Assembly: GCF_015355755.1 (NCBI RefSeq)
Contig: NZ_JACVEE010000002.1
Coordinates: 2,232,001 to 2,296,000 of the forward strand
Reading direction: 5' to 3'
Source: Nocardia sp. XZ_19_385
GTDB lineage: Bacteria; Actinomycetota; Actinomycetes; Mycobacteriales; Mycobacteriaceae
DNA length: 64,000 nt
Positions 7,640 to 16,066 of the stretch are shown piece by piece. The notes below the pieces were generated by a model. That model saw only the letters and a program-made list of their open reading frames with translations. It did not search any database and was not told the origin of the DNA. The stretch's first letter is position 1. Every line of letters begins with the position of its first letter. Made by a program: the position numbers and the translations under genes.

Positions 7640-9120
7640 GTGCGCTCGACGGCCTTGTTCCATTCCTTCAGGCGCTCTTCCCGATCCGCTTCGGGCATGG
7701 CCGGTTCCCAGGTCTTGTCGGCGGCCCAGTTCGCGCGGATGTCATCGGTGTTCGCCCAGAATTCCACCGCGAGGCCCGCGGCGTAGGCGGCCCCCAGCGC
7801 GGTGGTTTCCTTGACCACCGGGCGGACCACCGGGACGTCGAGGATGTCGGACTGGAACTGCATCAGCAGGTCGTTGTCGGTCATGCCGCCGTCGACCTTG
7901 AGGGTGGTGAGTTCCAGATCCAGCTGCTCGGATTCGGCGTCGGCGCGCATCGCGTCGACCACCTCGCGGGTTTGGAAAGCGGTCGATTCCAGGATGGCGC
8001 GGGCCAGGTGGGCCTTGTTGACGAACCGGGTGAGCCCGGCGATGATGCCGCGGGCATCCGGGCGCCAGCGCGGGGCGAACAGGCCGGAGAACGCGGGGAC
8101 GAAGTAGGCGCCGCCGTTGTCCTCGACGCTGCGCGCGAGCGGTTCGATGTCGTCGGCGGAGGAGATGATGCCGAGGTTGTCGCGGAACCACTGGACCAGC
8201 GAGCCGGTGACCGCGATGGAGCCCTCCAGGGCGTAGACCGCGGGCTGGTCACCGAGCTGGTAGCAGACGGTGGTGAGCAGGCCGTGCTTGCTGACGATCG
8301 GGGTGGTGCCGGTGTTCAGGAGCATGAAATTGCCGGTGCCATAGGTGTTCTTGGCTTCGCCGGGGGATAGGCAGGCCTGGCCGAAGGTGGCGGCCTGCTG
8401 GTCGCCGAGGATGCCCGCGACCGGAACGCCTTGCAGCGCACCGGATTCGATATCGCCGTAGACCTCGGAGGAACTGCGAATCTCGGGCAGCATGGCTTCC
8501 GGGACGCCGAATTCCGCGCAGATCTCCGAATCCCATTGCAGCGTACGAAGATCCATCAGCATGGTGCGGGAAGCATTGGTAACGTCGGTGATATGCAGGC
8601 CGGTGAGGTGCCACAGCACCCAGCTGTCCATGGTGCCGAAGCACAGTTCGCCCGCCTCGGCGCGTTCCTTCGCGCCCTCGACGTGGTCGAGGATCCAGCG
8701 CAGCTTCGGCCCGGCGAAGTAGGTGGACAGCGGCAGGCCGGTGCGCTCGGCGTAGCGGGTGGGACCCGCGTCGCCGCCGAGCTCGGTGACGAGCTTGCCG
8801 GTGCGGGTGTCCTGCCAGACGATGGCGTTGTGGATCGGCTTACCGGTGGCCCGCTCCCACACCACGGTGGTCTCGCGCTGGTTGGTCACGCCGACGGCGG
8901 CGATGTCGCCGGCGGTCAGGTCGTGCTTCTTCAGCACCTCGCCGATGACGTGCTCGGTGTTGCGCCAGACCTCCTCCGGGTCGTGTTCGACCCAGCCGGC
9001 GCGCGGAAAGATCTGCTCGTGCTCCTTCTGGGCCACCCCGACGACGCGGCCCTGCCGGTCGAAGACGATGCACCTGCACGAAGTCGTGCCCTGATCGATG
9101 GCGGCCACATAGCGACGCAT
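7621..9120 (-). CDS. glpK: Glycerol kinase
   Basis: 499 residues, the standard FGGY-kinase length. The N-terminus carries [13 protein letters not shown] (ATP/phosphate loop), then [10 protein letters not shown] and WQDTRT, a [11 protein letters not shown] stretch, and [14 protein letters not shown] near the C-terminus. All are typical of glycerol kinases, which convert glycerol and ATP to sn-glycerol 3-phosphate in the cytoplasm. The gene is divergent from glpD, which oxidises the product, so the intergenic region probably carries shared control. ATG at 9120 lies six bases after a TAACCT -10 box, suggesting a leaderless mRNA. No uptake facilitator (glpF) is visible in the window. Confidence 0.96.
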   Translation of the reverse strand: MRRYVAAIDQGTTSCRCIVFDRQGRVVGVAQKEHEQIFPRAGWVEHDPEEVWRNTEHVIGEVLKKHDLTAGDIAAVGVTNQRETTVVWERATGKPIHNAIVWQDTRTGKLVTELGGDAGPTRYAERTGLPLSTYFAGPKLRWILDHVEGAKERAEAGELCFGTMDSWVLWHLTGLHITDVTNASRTMLMDLRTLQWDSEICAEFGVPEAMLPEIRSSSEVYGDIESGALQGVPVAGILGDQQAATFGQACLSPGEAKNTYGTGNFMLLNTGTTPIVSKHGLLTTVCYQLGDQPAVYALEGSIAVTGSLVQWFRDNLGIISSADDIEPLARSVEDNGGAYFVPAFSGLFAPRWRPDARGIIAGLTRFVNKAHLARAILESTAFQTREVVDAMRADAESEQLDLELTTLKVDGGMTDNDLLMQFQSDILDVPVVRPVVKETTALGAAYAAGLAVEFWANTDDIRANWAADKTWEPAMPEADREERLKEWNKAVERTYNWVD

Positions 9121-9126
9121 TGGTGC

Positions 9127-9132
9127 AGGTTA
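9127..9132 (-). promoter_or_regulatory. -10 box (TAACCT) for leaderless glpK
   Basis: Minus-strand TAACCT, then six bases, then the ATG of glpK at 9120. Confidence 0.5.
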
Positions 9133-9156
9133 CTAAACGTTCCGGAGTCCGCGCGT

Positions 9157-9211
9157 CAAGATCGTGGCGACACGGGTTCCTCGCATAGCCTGTAGCCGGA
9201 GCTCGATCTTG
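9157..9211. promoter_or_regulatory. Widely spaced inverted repeat between glpK and glpD
   Basis: CAAGATCG at 9157-9164 is repeated inverted as CGATCTTG at 9204-9211, with GCG flanks on both sides. Two such half-sites in the 122-base divergent glpK/glpD gap could be operators for a common regulator. No regulator gene lies beside them. Confidence 0.4.
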
Positions 9212-9242
9212 CGCAGTGGACCCCCAGAACGAGGAGTCGAGC

Positions 9243-10976
9243 ATGACCAAGAAACCGGAAACCCAGTTCCTCGGCCCGCAGCAGCGCCGTGAGGCGTGGG
9301 AGCGGTTCGGCAAGGAACACTTCGACGTCGTCGTGGTGGGCGGTGGTGTGGTCGGCTCGGGCATCGCGCTGGACGCGGCGACCCGCGGGCTGCGGGTGGC
9401 GCTGGTCGAGGCGCGGGATCTGGCCTCGGGGACCTCGAGCCGGTCCTCGAAGATGTTCCACGGCGGCCTGCGCTACCTGGAGCAGATGGAGTTCGGGCTG
9501 GTGCGCGAGGCGCTCAAGGAGCGCGAGCTCGCGCTGTCCTCGCTCGCGCCGCATCTGGTCAAGCCGTTGCGGTTCCTCTACCCGCTCACCCATCGGGTCT
9601 GGGAGCGGCCCTATGTGGCTGCCGGACTGTTGCTCTACGACCGCATGGGCGGTGCGAAATCCGTTCCGGGACAGCATCACCTATCCCGTTCGGCCGCACT
9701 GCGACTGGCCCCCGGCATGCGCCGTGACGCGCTGATCGGCGGGCTCACCTACTACGACACGGTGGTCGACGACGCCCGCCACACCATGACCGTGGCCCGC
9801 ACCGCCGCGCACTACGGCGCGGTCATCCGGACCTCCACCCAGGTGGTGGGCTTCCTGCGGGAGGCCGATCGCGTGGTCGGCGTGAAGATCCGCGACAGCG
9901 ACGACGCCACCACCGGTGAGATCCATGCCCATGTGGTGATCAACGCGACCGGCGTCTGGACCGATGAACTGCAGTCGCTCGCGCACACCAGAGGGCATTT
10001 CCATGTGCGCGCGTCCAAGGGCGTGCACATCGTGGTGCCGCGCGACCGGATCATCAGCGAGGCCGCGATCATTCTGCGCACGCCCACCTCGGTGTTGTTC
10101 GTGATTCCGTGGGACGCGCACTGGATCATCGGAACCACCGACACCGACTGGAATCTCGACCTCGCGCACCCGGCGGCGACCAAGGCCGATATCGACTATC
10201 TGCTCGACCACGTGAACCAGGTGCTGGTCACCCCGCTCACCCACCAGGACATCGACGGCGTGTACGCCGGGTTGCGGCCGCTGCTGGCGGGGGAGAACGA
10301 TTCCACCTCCAAGCTCTCCCGCGAACACGCGGTCGCGCGCATCGCGCCCGGCCTGGTCGCGATCGCGGGCGGCAAGTACACCACCTACCGGGTGATGGCC
10401 TACGACGCGGTAGACGAAGCGGCGCAAGACATTCCGGACAAGGTGGCGCCGTCGATCACCGAGAAGGTGCCGCTGCTCGGCGCCGACGGCTATCACGCGC
10501 TGGTCAACCAGACGGTGCAACTGGGCGAGGAATACGGCCTGCACCCGTACCGGATCAAGCATCTGCTGAACCGCTACGGCTCGCTCATCGACGAGGTGAT
10601 CGCGCTGGCCGACGGCTATCCCGAACTGCTGCAACCGATTACGGACGCGCCGTCGTATCTGCGGGTGGAGGCGGTCTACGCCGCGGCCGCCGAGGGCGCG
10701 CTGCATCTCGACGACATCCTGGCCCGCCGCACCCGCATCTCCATCGAGTACCCGCACCGCGGCCGCGACTGTGCCGAGGAGGTGGCGCAGCTGGTCGCGC
10801 CGATGCTCGGCTGGGACGAGGCCGATATCGATCGGGAGATCCGCACCTATCTGGCCCGGGTCGAGGCCGAGATCCAGTCCCAGACCCAGCCCGACGATGC
10901 CGCGGCTGACGCGCTGCGCATCGCCGCCCCCGAGCCGCGCCCGCAGATCCTGGAGCCCGTGCCCTCGGACGGCTGA
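9243..10976 (+). CDS. glpD: FAD-dependent glycerol-3-phosphate dehydrogenase
   Basis: 577 residues from ATG 9243, which has a GAGGAG site; an upstream GTG at 9216 is less likely. The N-terminal FAD motif VVVVGGGVVGSGIALDAATRG, the SSRSSKMFHGGLRYLEQ segment, GTTDTDW, AGLRPLL and the GGKYTTYR motif are all characteristic of aerobic GlpD. A C-terminal helical domain of about 130 residues completes it. The enzyme oxidises glycerol 3-phosphate to dihydroxyacetone phosphate at the membrane and passes electrons to quinone. It sits divergent to glpK and in the same neighbourhood as lpdA, as in the mycobacterial lpdA-glpD2 pair. Confidence 0.95.
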   Translation: MTKKPETQFLGPQQRREAWERFGKEHFDVVVVGGGVVGSGIALDAATRGLRVALVEARDLASGTSSRSSKMFHGGLRYLEQMEFGLVREALKERELALSSLAPHLVKPLRFLYPLTHRVWERPYVAAGLLLYDRMGGAKSVPGQHHLSRSAALRLAPGMRRDALIGGLTYYDTVVDDARHTMTVARTAAHYGAVIRTSTQVVGFLREADRVVGVKIRDSDDATTGEIHAHVVINATGVWTDELQSLAHTRGHFHVRASKGVHIVVPRDRIISEAAIILRTPTSVLFVIPWDAHWIIGTTDTDWNLDLAHPAATKADIDYLLDHVNQVLVTPLTHQDIDGVYAGLRPLLAGENDSTSKLSREHAVARIAPGLVAIAGGKYTTYRVMAYDAVDEAAQDIPDKVAPSITEKVPLLGADGYHALVNQTVQLGEEYGLHPYRIKHLLNRYGSLIDEVIALADGYPELLQPITDAPSYLRVEAVYAAAAEGALHLDDILARRTRISIEYPHRGRDCAEEVAQLVAPMLGWDEADIDREIRTYLARVEAEIQSQTQPDDAAADALRIAAPEPRPQILEPVPSDG

Positions 10977-10986
10977 GCATTGACAT

Positions 10987-11009
10987 GCAAGTAAATACTT
11001 GCCTATCGT
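10987..11009 (+). promoter_or_regulatory. Palindromic operator plus -10 box of the ArsR gene
   Basis: GCAAGTAAATACTTGC at 10987-11002 is a perfect palindrome (7-bp arms, 2-base centre). It is followed directly by TATCGT at 11004-11009 and, six bases later, the GTG start. It occupies the -35/spacer region, so binding should block the promoter. Autoregulation by the ArsR protein is inferred. Confidence 0.65.
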
Positions 11010-11015
11010 TGCCCT

Positions 11016-11297
11016 GTGGGTGACGTGTACAAGGCGTTGGCTGATCCGACCCGGCGGGCAATTCTCGACGAATTGGCCGACCGGGACGGTCAGACGTTGT
11101 TCGAGCTCTGCACCCGGCTGACCATGAAGCACGGGCTGAGCTCCTCGCGGCAGGCCATCTCGCAGCATCTCGACCTGCTCGAGGCGGCAGGCCTGGTCCG
11201 CGCCACCCGCGACGGCCGTTCTAAATTCCACTACCTCGAGACGGCGCCGTTGCGCGGACTCGCCGACCGCTGGCTCGGGACACCCGAAAAGGATTGA
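11016..11297 (+). CDS. ArsR-family winged-helix transcriptional regulator
   Basis: A 93-residue helix-turn-helix protein starting VGDVYKALADPTRRAILDELADRDGQTLFELC, the classic ArsR/SmtB start, with a recognition helix around SSSRQAISQHLDLLEAAGLV. It lacks the Cys-x-Cys metal motif in the recognition helix, so it is probably not a metal sensor; this subgroup often sits beside glyoxalase-fold or SRPBCC proteins. The GTG start lies six bases after a -10 box, implying a leaderless transcript, and a perfect palindrome just upstream is a likely own operator. Four bases separate its stop from the VOC gene, so they form an operon. Ligand unknown. Confidence 0.88.
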   Translation: MGDVYKALADPTRRAILDELADRDGQTLFELCTRLTMKHGLSSSRQAISQHLDLLEAAGLVRATRDGRSKFHYLETAPLRGLADRWLGTPEKD

Positions 11298-11301
11298 TGA
11301 C

Positions 11302-11685
11302 ATGCGGATCTCGATAACAAGCGTCTTCGTCGACGATCAGGACCAGGCCCTGCGGTTCTACACCGAGGTGCTCGGATTCCAGGTGAAACACAACGTCCCG
11401 ATCGGCGACGACAAGTGGCTGACGGTGGTGTCGCCGGAGGACCCGAAGGGCACCGAGTTGCTGCTCGAGCCCTCAGGACACCCAGCCGTCGGCCCCTTCA
11501 AGGCGGCGCTGCGAGCGGACGGGATTCCCGCGACCCAATTCGCGGTCGACGATGTGCAAGCCGAATTCGAGCGCCTGCGCGGACTCGGGGTCCAGTTCAC
11601 GCAGGAACCCTTGAAGATGGAGGACGTAACCACCGCGGTGTTCGATGACACCTGCGGCAATTTCATCCAGATCGTCGACGCCTGA
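11302..11685 (+). CDS. VOC/glyoxalase-fold protein
   Basis: 127 residues forming one vicinal-oxygen-chelate domain: paired beta-alpha-beta-beta modules, with DQDQALRFYTEVLGFQVKHN in the first and DDTCGNFIQIVD at the C-terminus. Possible metal ligands include the Glu residues in GTELLLEP and the terminal strand. The family covers glyoxalase I, dioxygenases and antibiotic-binding proteins, so the reaction cannot be called. It is the second gene of the ArsR operon (4-base gap). Regulation together with the ArsR protein suggests that both respond to the same toxic or reactive compound, which is an inference. Confidence 0.86.
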   Translation: MRISITSVFVDDQDQALRFYTEVLGFQVKHNVPIGDDKWLTVVSPEDPKGTELLLEPSGHPAVGPFKAALRADGIPATQFAVDDVQAEFERLRGLGVQFTQEPLKMEDVTTAVFDDTCGNFIQIVDA

Positions 11686-11692
11686 AGCGCGG

Positions 11693-12988
11693 TCAGGACG
11701 ACATCGGCGGTGGCGGCAGGGTGAGGGTGGCGATGGTGCCGCCGCCGGCCGCGGGCTCCATAGTGGCCGCGCCGCCGTGCAATTCGGCGATCCAGGCCAC
11801 CAGCGCCAGTCCGATGCCGCTGCCCCGGCCCGCGGTGACGCCGCGTTCGAAGGGGCTGCTCGACAGCTGCGGGTTCAGCCCCGGACCGTGATCGCGGACG
11901 CTGACCCGGCCGTCGGCGACATGCACCTCGACGGGAGAGCCGCGGTTCACCGCGCCGTGGGTGATGGCGTTCTCCAAGAGGTTTCGGATGGCCAGGCCGA
12001 GCAGGCCGGGATCGCCGACGACGACGCTCGGAAAGGTCTGAATCATGACGTTCGCGTGCGGGAACCCCTCGACCACGGATTCGGTCAGCTGATCCAGCAG
12101 TAGCTGCACACGTTCCATGTCGGCCGTGCCGGACTGCATGCGAGCGCGGGCCAGCAAGCCCGAGACGACCCGTTCCATCCGGTCGCCGAGCCCGCGCGCT
12201 TCGATCAGTGCCCGCTCGATCTCGTGCGGGTTGCGGCGGCGAGGTTCGGTGACCAAGCGCAGTGTCGACAAGGGGGTGCGGAGTTCGTGCGCCGCGTCGC
12301 CGAGAAACTTCTCCTGCTCGTCGACCATCACGGTGACCTGGCGCATGCTGCGCCCGGATAGCCAGTGCGCCGCGACCGCCGAACAGAGCACCAGCAGCAG
12401 GCCGCCGATGATCAGGCCCCACACCAGCAGCGCCCGATCCCGGTCGAAGGTAGTGGGATTGGTGCCCGCGAAGACCACCGCCTCGACCTCGGAGTCCTCC
12501 CAGAACAGCGGCTGCGCGACCAGGCGGACCGCGCGGCCCTGACTGTCCACGCCGTCGCGGAAGATGCTGTCCTCGGCCAGGATCGCGTCGTCGACGATGC
12601 CGGAGGCGACGTCTTCGCGGGGCAGCCAGGACCGTAGGTGCCCGAAGAGTTCGCTCCATTTGCCGTCGGGACCTTTGCCCACCACCAGCACCGCGGTCTC
12701 GCCGTTGGCCAGGTCGTAGGACTTCACATCGCTGAGGTCGAGCACGTCGTCGGTGTCCAGCGTGATGCTGCGGCTCACGCCGGTGGCGACCCGGTTGACC
12801 GCGTCGTCCACGGACTGGTCCCGGGAGCGCGCGTCGATGACCGCCGCGACGACACCGAGAACGATCAGGCAGACGGTGGTGACCGCCGTGATCAAGCCGG
12901 TCAACTGCCAGCGGGTACGCCGCATCCGGGCGACGGTGGGTCGCGCCGTGCCGCTGGAGATCTGGTGCGCGGGACTCAGCGTGCGCAT
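11693..12988 (-). CDS. Membrane sensor histidine kinase
   Basis: 431 residues: a transmembrane helix near residues 30-50 (LTGLITAVTTVCLIVLGVVAA), a periplasmic sensor region of about 110 residues, a second helix around WGLIIGGLLLVLCSAVAAHWL, a HAMP-like linker, the HisKA box DAAHELRTPLSTLRL with the phospho-accepting His, and a HATPase domain with N-box IRNLLENAITHG and G-boxes DHGPGL and GSGIGLAL. It follows the response-regulator gene, whose stop it overlaps by 13 bases, so the two form one operon and an RR/HK pair. Signal unknown; the sensor region matches nothing I recognise. The 3' end faces the VOC gene, seven bases apart. Confidence 0.92.
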   Translation of the reverse strand: MRTLSPAHQISSGTARPTVARMRRTRWQLTGLITAVTTVCLIVLGVVAAVIDARSRDQSVDDAVNRVATGVSRSITLDTDDVLDLSDVKSYDLANGETAVLVVGKGPDGKWSELFGHLRSWLPREDVASGIVDDAILAEDSIFRDGVDSQGRAVRLVAQPLFWEDSEVEAVVFAGTNPTTFDRDRALLVWGLIIGGLLLVLCSAVAAHWLSGRSMRQVTVMVDEQEKFLGDAAHELRTPLSTLRLVTEPRRRNPHEIERALIEARGLGDRMERVVSGLLARARMQSGTADMERVQLLLDQLTESVVEGFPHANVMIQTFPSVVVGDPGLLGLAIRNLLENAITHGAVNRGSPVEVHVADGRVSVRDHGPGLNPQLSSSPFERGVTAGRGSGIGLALVAWIAELHGGAATMEPAAGGGTIATLTLPPPPMSS

Positions 12989-13653
12989 GTTTCAGTACTT
13001 CCGATCATGAAGCCGGCGCCGCGCACGGTCTCGATCACCGGCGGCGCGCCCAATTTGCGGCGCAGTTGCGCGATGACCGCGTCGACCACGTTCGAGGCGG
13101 GTTCGGCCATTTCGTCCCAGCAGCATTCGATGAGCTCACTGCGCGAGACGACGCTGCCCGCGCGGGCGGCGAGCAGTTCCAGCACCGCGAACTCCTTCGG
13201 GCTGAGCGAGCGCAGGATGCCCGCGCGCTGCACCCGGCGGCGCGGCAGGTCGATGTCGATGTCACCCAGCACGATCCGAGCCGGTGCGGGTTGTTCGCGG
13301 CGGCGGCACAGGGCGCGCACCCGGGCCACCAGTTCGGCCAGGGCGAACGGCTTGACCAGGTAGTCATCGGCGCCGTGCTCGAATCCGGCGACCCGGTCGG
13401 CGATGGCGTCGCGGGCGGTGAGCATGAGCACTGGCACCCGCATGCCCCGGTTGCGTTGCGCCGCTACGAGATAGAGGCCGTCGCCGTCGGGCAGGCCGCG
13501 GTCGACGACCAGGCAGTCGTAGCTGTTGACCGAGATCTTGAAATCCGCGTCGGCGAGGTGGTTCGCGAGATCGACGGCGAATCCGGCGGACCGCAGCCCC
13601 GCCGCGATTTCGAGCCCGAGACCTTCGTCGTCCTCCACCACCAATACACGCAC
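12976..13653 (-). CDS. OmpR-family response regulator
   Basis: 225 residues with a receiver domain (acidic pair in VVEDDEG, phospho-acceptor Asp51 in VVDRGLPDGDG, switch Thr in LMLTARD, Lys in DDYLVKPF) and a C-terminal winged helix with LSPKEFAVLELLAARAG, as in OmpR/PhoB regulators. It should be phosphorylated by the kinase encoded directly downstream, which overlaps its 3' end. GTG at 13653 is eight bases from a TATTCT -10 box, so the mRNA is probably leaderless. Targets unknown; autoregulation and control of the small secreted gene immediately upstream are reasonable guesses. Confidence 0.94.
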   Translation of the reverse strand: MRVLVVEDDEGLGLEIAAGLRSAGFAVDLANHLADADFKISVNSYDCLVVDRGLPDGDGLYLVAAQRNRGMRVPVLMLTARDAIADRVAGFEHGADDYLVKPFALAELVARVRALCRRREQPAPARIVLGDIDIDLPRRRVQRAGILRSLSPKEFAVLELLAARAGSVVSRSELIECCWDEMAEPASNVVDAVIAQLRRKLGAPPVIETVRGAGFMIGSTETCAR

Positions 13654-13661
13654 GAGGTCAG

Positions 13662-13667
13662 AGAATA
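13662..13667 (-). promoter_or_regulatory. -10 box (TATTCT) of the response-regulator operon
   Basis: Minus-strand TATTCT, eight bases, then the GTG start of the response regulator. Confidence 0.5.
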
Positions 13668-13685
13668 GGCTATTTCAAATTGCGG

Positions 13686-13716
13686 CCGAGTGGCTCGACC
13701 CCCGTGAGCCACTCGG
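13686..13716 (-). terminator. Hairpin terminator after the small secreted gene
   Basis: CCGAGTGGCTC at 13686-13696 pairs perfectly with GAGCCACTCGG at 13706-13716, an 11-bp stem with a 9-base loop. It lies 10 bases beyond the stop of the 66-aa gene, just before the response-regulator promoter. Confidence 0.75.
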
Positions 13717-13726
13717 CGTGCGCGAA

Positions 13727-13927
13727 TCAGTAGGTGTGTAGATCCCAGCCGTCGTTGTAGGCGACGCACTCCCACTGGGTGCCGCCGGTGTACCAGGACT
13801 GGCCGTCGGCCGCGCAGGCTTCGTAGGTGGCGTAGGTGCCGATGTAGGTCGCGTTGGCGGCGCCTGCGCCGGCGGCCACCGTGCCGAGGGCGAGCATTCC
13901 GGCGACGATCGCGGTCTTGATCTTCAT
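13727..13927 (-). CDS. Small secreted protein, ~40-residue mature form with one likely disulfide
   Basis: 66 residues. MKIKT followed by a hydrophobic Ala/Gly-rich core and an A-N-A cleavage site near residue 26 form a clear Sec signal peptide. The mature peptide of ~40 residues is rich in Tyr, Trp and Gly and has two cysteines (Cys38, Cys54) that could pair. ATG at 13927 has a GAGAGGA ribosome site. A hairpin terminator follows, so it is a monocistronic unit sitting between a two-component system and a TetR gene. No family recognised; extracellular peptides of this kind occur in nocardiae and mycobacteria but their roles are generally unknown. Confidence 0.78.
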   Translation of the reverse strand: MKIKTAIVAGMLALGTVAAGAGAANATYIGTYATYEACAADGQSWYTGGTQWECVAYNDGWDLHTY

Positions 13928-14020
13928 GGGATTTCCTCTCGTTCCGGCGCGGGTTGTCCGCGCTGGGGAAAGAAAACCAATCCGACCGTGAGAATTTCAT
14001 GATGGTCGCGAAAGGGCAGG

Positions 14021-14641
14021 TCAGCGACCGGTTTCCACGGAGACCGCCCAGCCGGTGAGCGCGCGGATGTAAGACAGGAAAAGCTCGTCGGGGTAGCGCT
14101 GCGGGTCGGCCAGGTGCAGGCGGGCGAGTTCCTCGATGGCGCACAGCATGATTCGCTCGGTCGCGCCAGCGGGGTCGACGGTGACACCGGCGAAGCGCGA
14201 GAGGTGCCGGGCGCCGATCTCGCGGGCGTAGGTGCGGCCCAGCTCCAGACGTTCGCGCAGGCCCGGGGGGCCGCCATCGGGCGGGCTGAGCATGATCTGC
14301 CAGCTGGTCGGTGCGGCGTGCAAGTAGGTGAGCATGCCGCGGGCGAGGGCGTCGACGTCGTCGATGTCCAGGTCGACGCTGCTGACGCCCGCCAGCGCGA
14401 TGCCCATCTCGCGGTCCAGCAGCGCGGTCAGCAGACCCGACAGATCGGTGAACTGCTGATAGATCAGGGCGCGAGCGACGTCGGATTCGCGGGCCACCCG
14501 TTCGATGGTGACGGCGGCGAATCCCTCCGCGCCCGCGATATCCCGTGCCACATCGAGTAGTTGGGCGCGCCGTTCGGCCGCCGGCATTCGCCGCTTACCG
14601 GTTTTCTTTGCGGGCGCTGCCGTAGCGCGCTGCGTGGTCAC
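14021..14641 (-). CDS. TetR-family transcriptional regulator
   Basis: 206 residues. After a basic N-terminal tail, a TetR helix-turn-helix is visible at about residues 20-65: LLDVARDIAGAEGFAAVTIERVARESDVARALIYQQFTD. The remainder is a helical ligand-binding domain. The GTG start overlaps the TGA stop of the upstream flavoenzyme gene (GTGA), so regulator and enzyme are translationally coupled and almost certainly work together. A candidate operator lies upstream of the flavoenzyme. The ligand may be the enzyme's substrate or product (inference). Confidence 0.9.
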   Translation of the reverse strand: MTTQRATAAPAKKTGKRRMPAAERRAQLLDVARDIAGAEGFAAVTIERVARESDVARALIYQQFTDLSGLLTALLDREMGIALAGVSSVDLDIDDVDALARGMLTYLHAAPTSWQIMLSPPDGGPPGLRERLELGRTYAREIGARHLSRFAGVTVDPAGATERIMLCAIEELARLHLADPQRYPDELFLSYIRALTGWAVSVETGR

Positions 14642-15999
14642 GGCACAGACGGTAACTCGAGCAGCAGGTCCACCGCCCGCGCAGCGCTCTGCACGGCGCT
14701 TTCCATCGTGGCCGACCAGTCGGTGGCGGTCCAGTCGCCGGCCAGCACCAGGGTCGGGATGGAGGTGCGCTGGTCCGGGCGCAGCCCGTGTGTGCCGACG
14801 ATCTGGGAGAAGGTCGCCTTCGGCATCGGAACCACCTGTGCCTGCACGATTTTCGCTTCGGCGGCGGCGGGATAGTAGCGGCGCAGCAGCGCCATCTGCT
14901 CGGCGACGACCTCGTCGTGGCTCTTGTGGATCTGCTCGTAGGCGCCGCTGGTGGTCAGGCAGTACAGCCAGGCTTTGTCGGTGCTGCGGCCGGTCATGCG
15001 CTGGCGGTCGAAGACCTCGTCGATGACGCCGCCGCCACCGATCAGCGCCTCGAATTCGGCTTCGGTGCCGAGCGGGCGGTCCAGGTACAGGTTGGTGCTG
15101 ACGATCGGGGTGTAGCCGAGTTTCTGTGCGGCGGCGTAGATTTCGGCGTGCTCGGGCAGATCGTCGAGCAGACCCCCGACATTGGAGTTGGGTACCGCGC
15201 ACACCACCGCGTCGGCCGGGACGACGGTGCCGTCGGCCAGCGCCACCCCGGTGACGTGACCGTCGGCGATGTTGATGCGTCGCGCTACCGCGCGGTGGCG
15301 GACCTCGACGCCGTGGCGCGCGAAGACCTCCTTCGCGCCGGTGATGTAGAGCGTGTCCAGGTCGGTGGTGGGGTAGCCGATGGTGACCGGCCGGCGGTGC
15401 TTCATGCCGAGCCGGATTCCGGTGGCGAGCACGTCGGCCAGGACCTTCGCCGACTCCTGCTGCACCGGTTCCGCGGCGACGCCGAGGGCAAGCCAATCCC
15501 ACAGTGCCTCACGGGCTTTGGCGGGCATGCCGATGCGCTGGAACCACTGCTCGGAGGTGATGTCGGCGAGATCTGCGGGCTGGTTGAGGCACTGCCAGCC
15601 CAGGCGGGTGGTGGCGACGGCGGCGCGCAATCGGTCCAGCAGGCTGGAGTCGGGATGGGCGCCGGTGAAGGTGCGCCAGGCGCTCAGTCCGTTGGTGCGC
15701 ATGGCGACCTTGCGGCCGTCCGGCCAGCGCAGCGTGGCCCCGTGCGGGAACGCGACGTAGTGGCGGGTGCCGACGCTTTCCAGATAGCGGAACAGGTGGT
15801 CGTAGCCGCTGGCGATGACGTGCTGGCCGTTGTCGGGTAGATCGTCGACGGCCTCGGCTTTCATCGCGTGCGTCCGGCCGCCCAGTCTGCCGCGGCGTTC
15901 CAGCAGCGTTACCTGCTTGCCCGCTTCCGCGAGCCAGACCGCGGACGCGAGTCCGGCCAGTCCGCCGCCGATGACCACATATCGCCTTGGATCGCCCAT
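14638..15999 (-). CDS. FAD-dependent amine-oxidase-fold oxidoreductase, hydroxysqualene dehydroxylase (HpnE)-like
   Basis: 453 residues. The N-terminal dinucleotide motif VVIGGGLAGLASAVWLAEAGKQVTLLE and GGRTHA are typical of the phytoene-desaturase/amine-oxidase flavoprotein family. The NGQHVIASGYDHLFRYLES segment and C-terminal LVLAGDWTATDWSATMESAVQSAARAV resemble HpnE, which removes the hydroxyl of hydroxysqualene to form squalene. No hpnC/hpnD or squalene cyclase genes lie nearby, so the substrate is uncertain and another isoprenoid or carotenoid reaction is possible. ATG at 15999 has a GGGAG site. It forms a two-gene operon with the TetR regulator downstream. Confidence 0.82.
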   Translation of the reverse strand: MGDPRRYVVIGGGLAGLASAVWLAEAGKQVTLLERRGRLGGRTHAMKAEAVDDLPDNGQHVIASGYDHLFRYLESVGTRHYVAFPHGATLRWPDGRKVAMRTNGLSAWRTFTGAHPDSSLLDRLRAAVATTRLGWQCLNQPADLADITSEQWFQRIGMPAKAREALWDWLALGVAAEPVQQESAKVLADVLATGIRLGMKHRRPVTIGYPTTDLDTLYITGAKEVFARHGVEVRHRAVARRINIADGHVTGVALADGTVVPADAVVCAVPNSNVGGLLDDLPEHAEIYAAAQKLGYTPIVSTNLYLDRPLGTEAEFEALIGGGGVIDEVFDRQRMTGRSTDKAWLYCLTTSGAYEQIHKSHDEVVAEQMALLRRYYPAAAEAKIVQAQVVPMPKATFSQIVGTHGLRPDQRTSIPTLVLAGDWTATDWSATMESAVQSAARAVDLLLELPSVP

Positions 16000-16010
16000 G
16001 GCGTCACTCC

Positions 16011-16028
16011 CTCGTCGTAACTGACGAG
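16011..16028 (-). promoter_or_regulatory. Candidate operator upstream of the HpnE-like/TetR operon
   Basis: CTCGTC at 16011-16016 and GACGAG at 16023-16028 flank GTAACT, giving a 6-bp inverted repeat 12 bases before the start codon. Position and symmetry fit a TetR site. Evidence is by eye only. Confidence 0.4.
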
Positions 16029-16066
16029 ATGTAAGTTAAGCGGATTCGGTTGAGTCGTCAAGGGTT

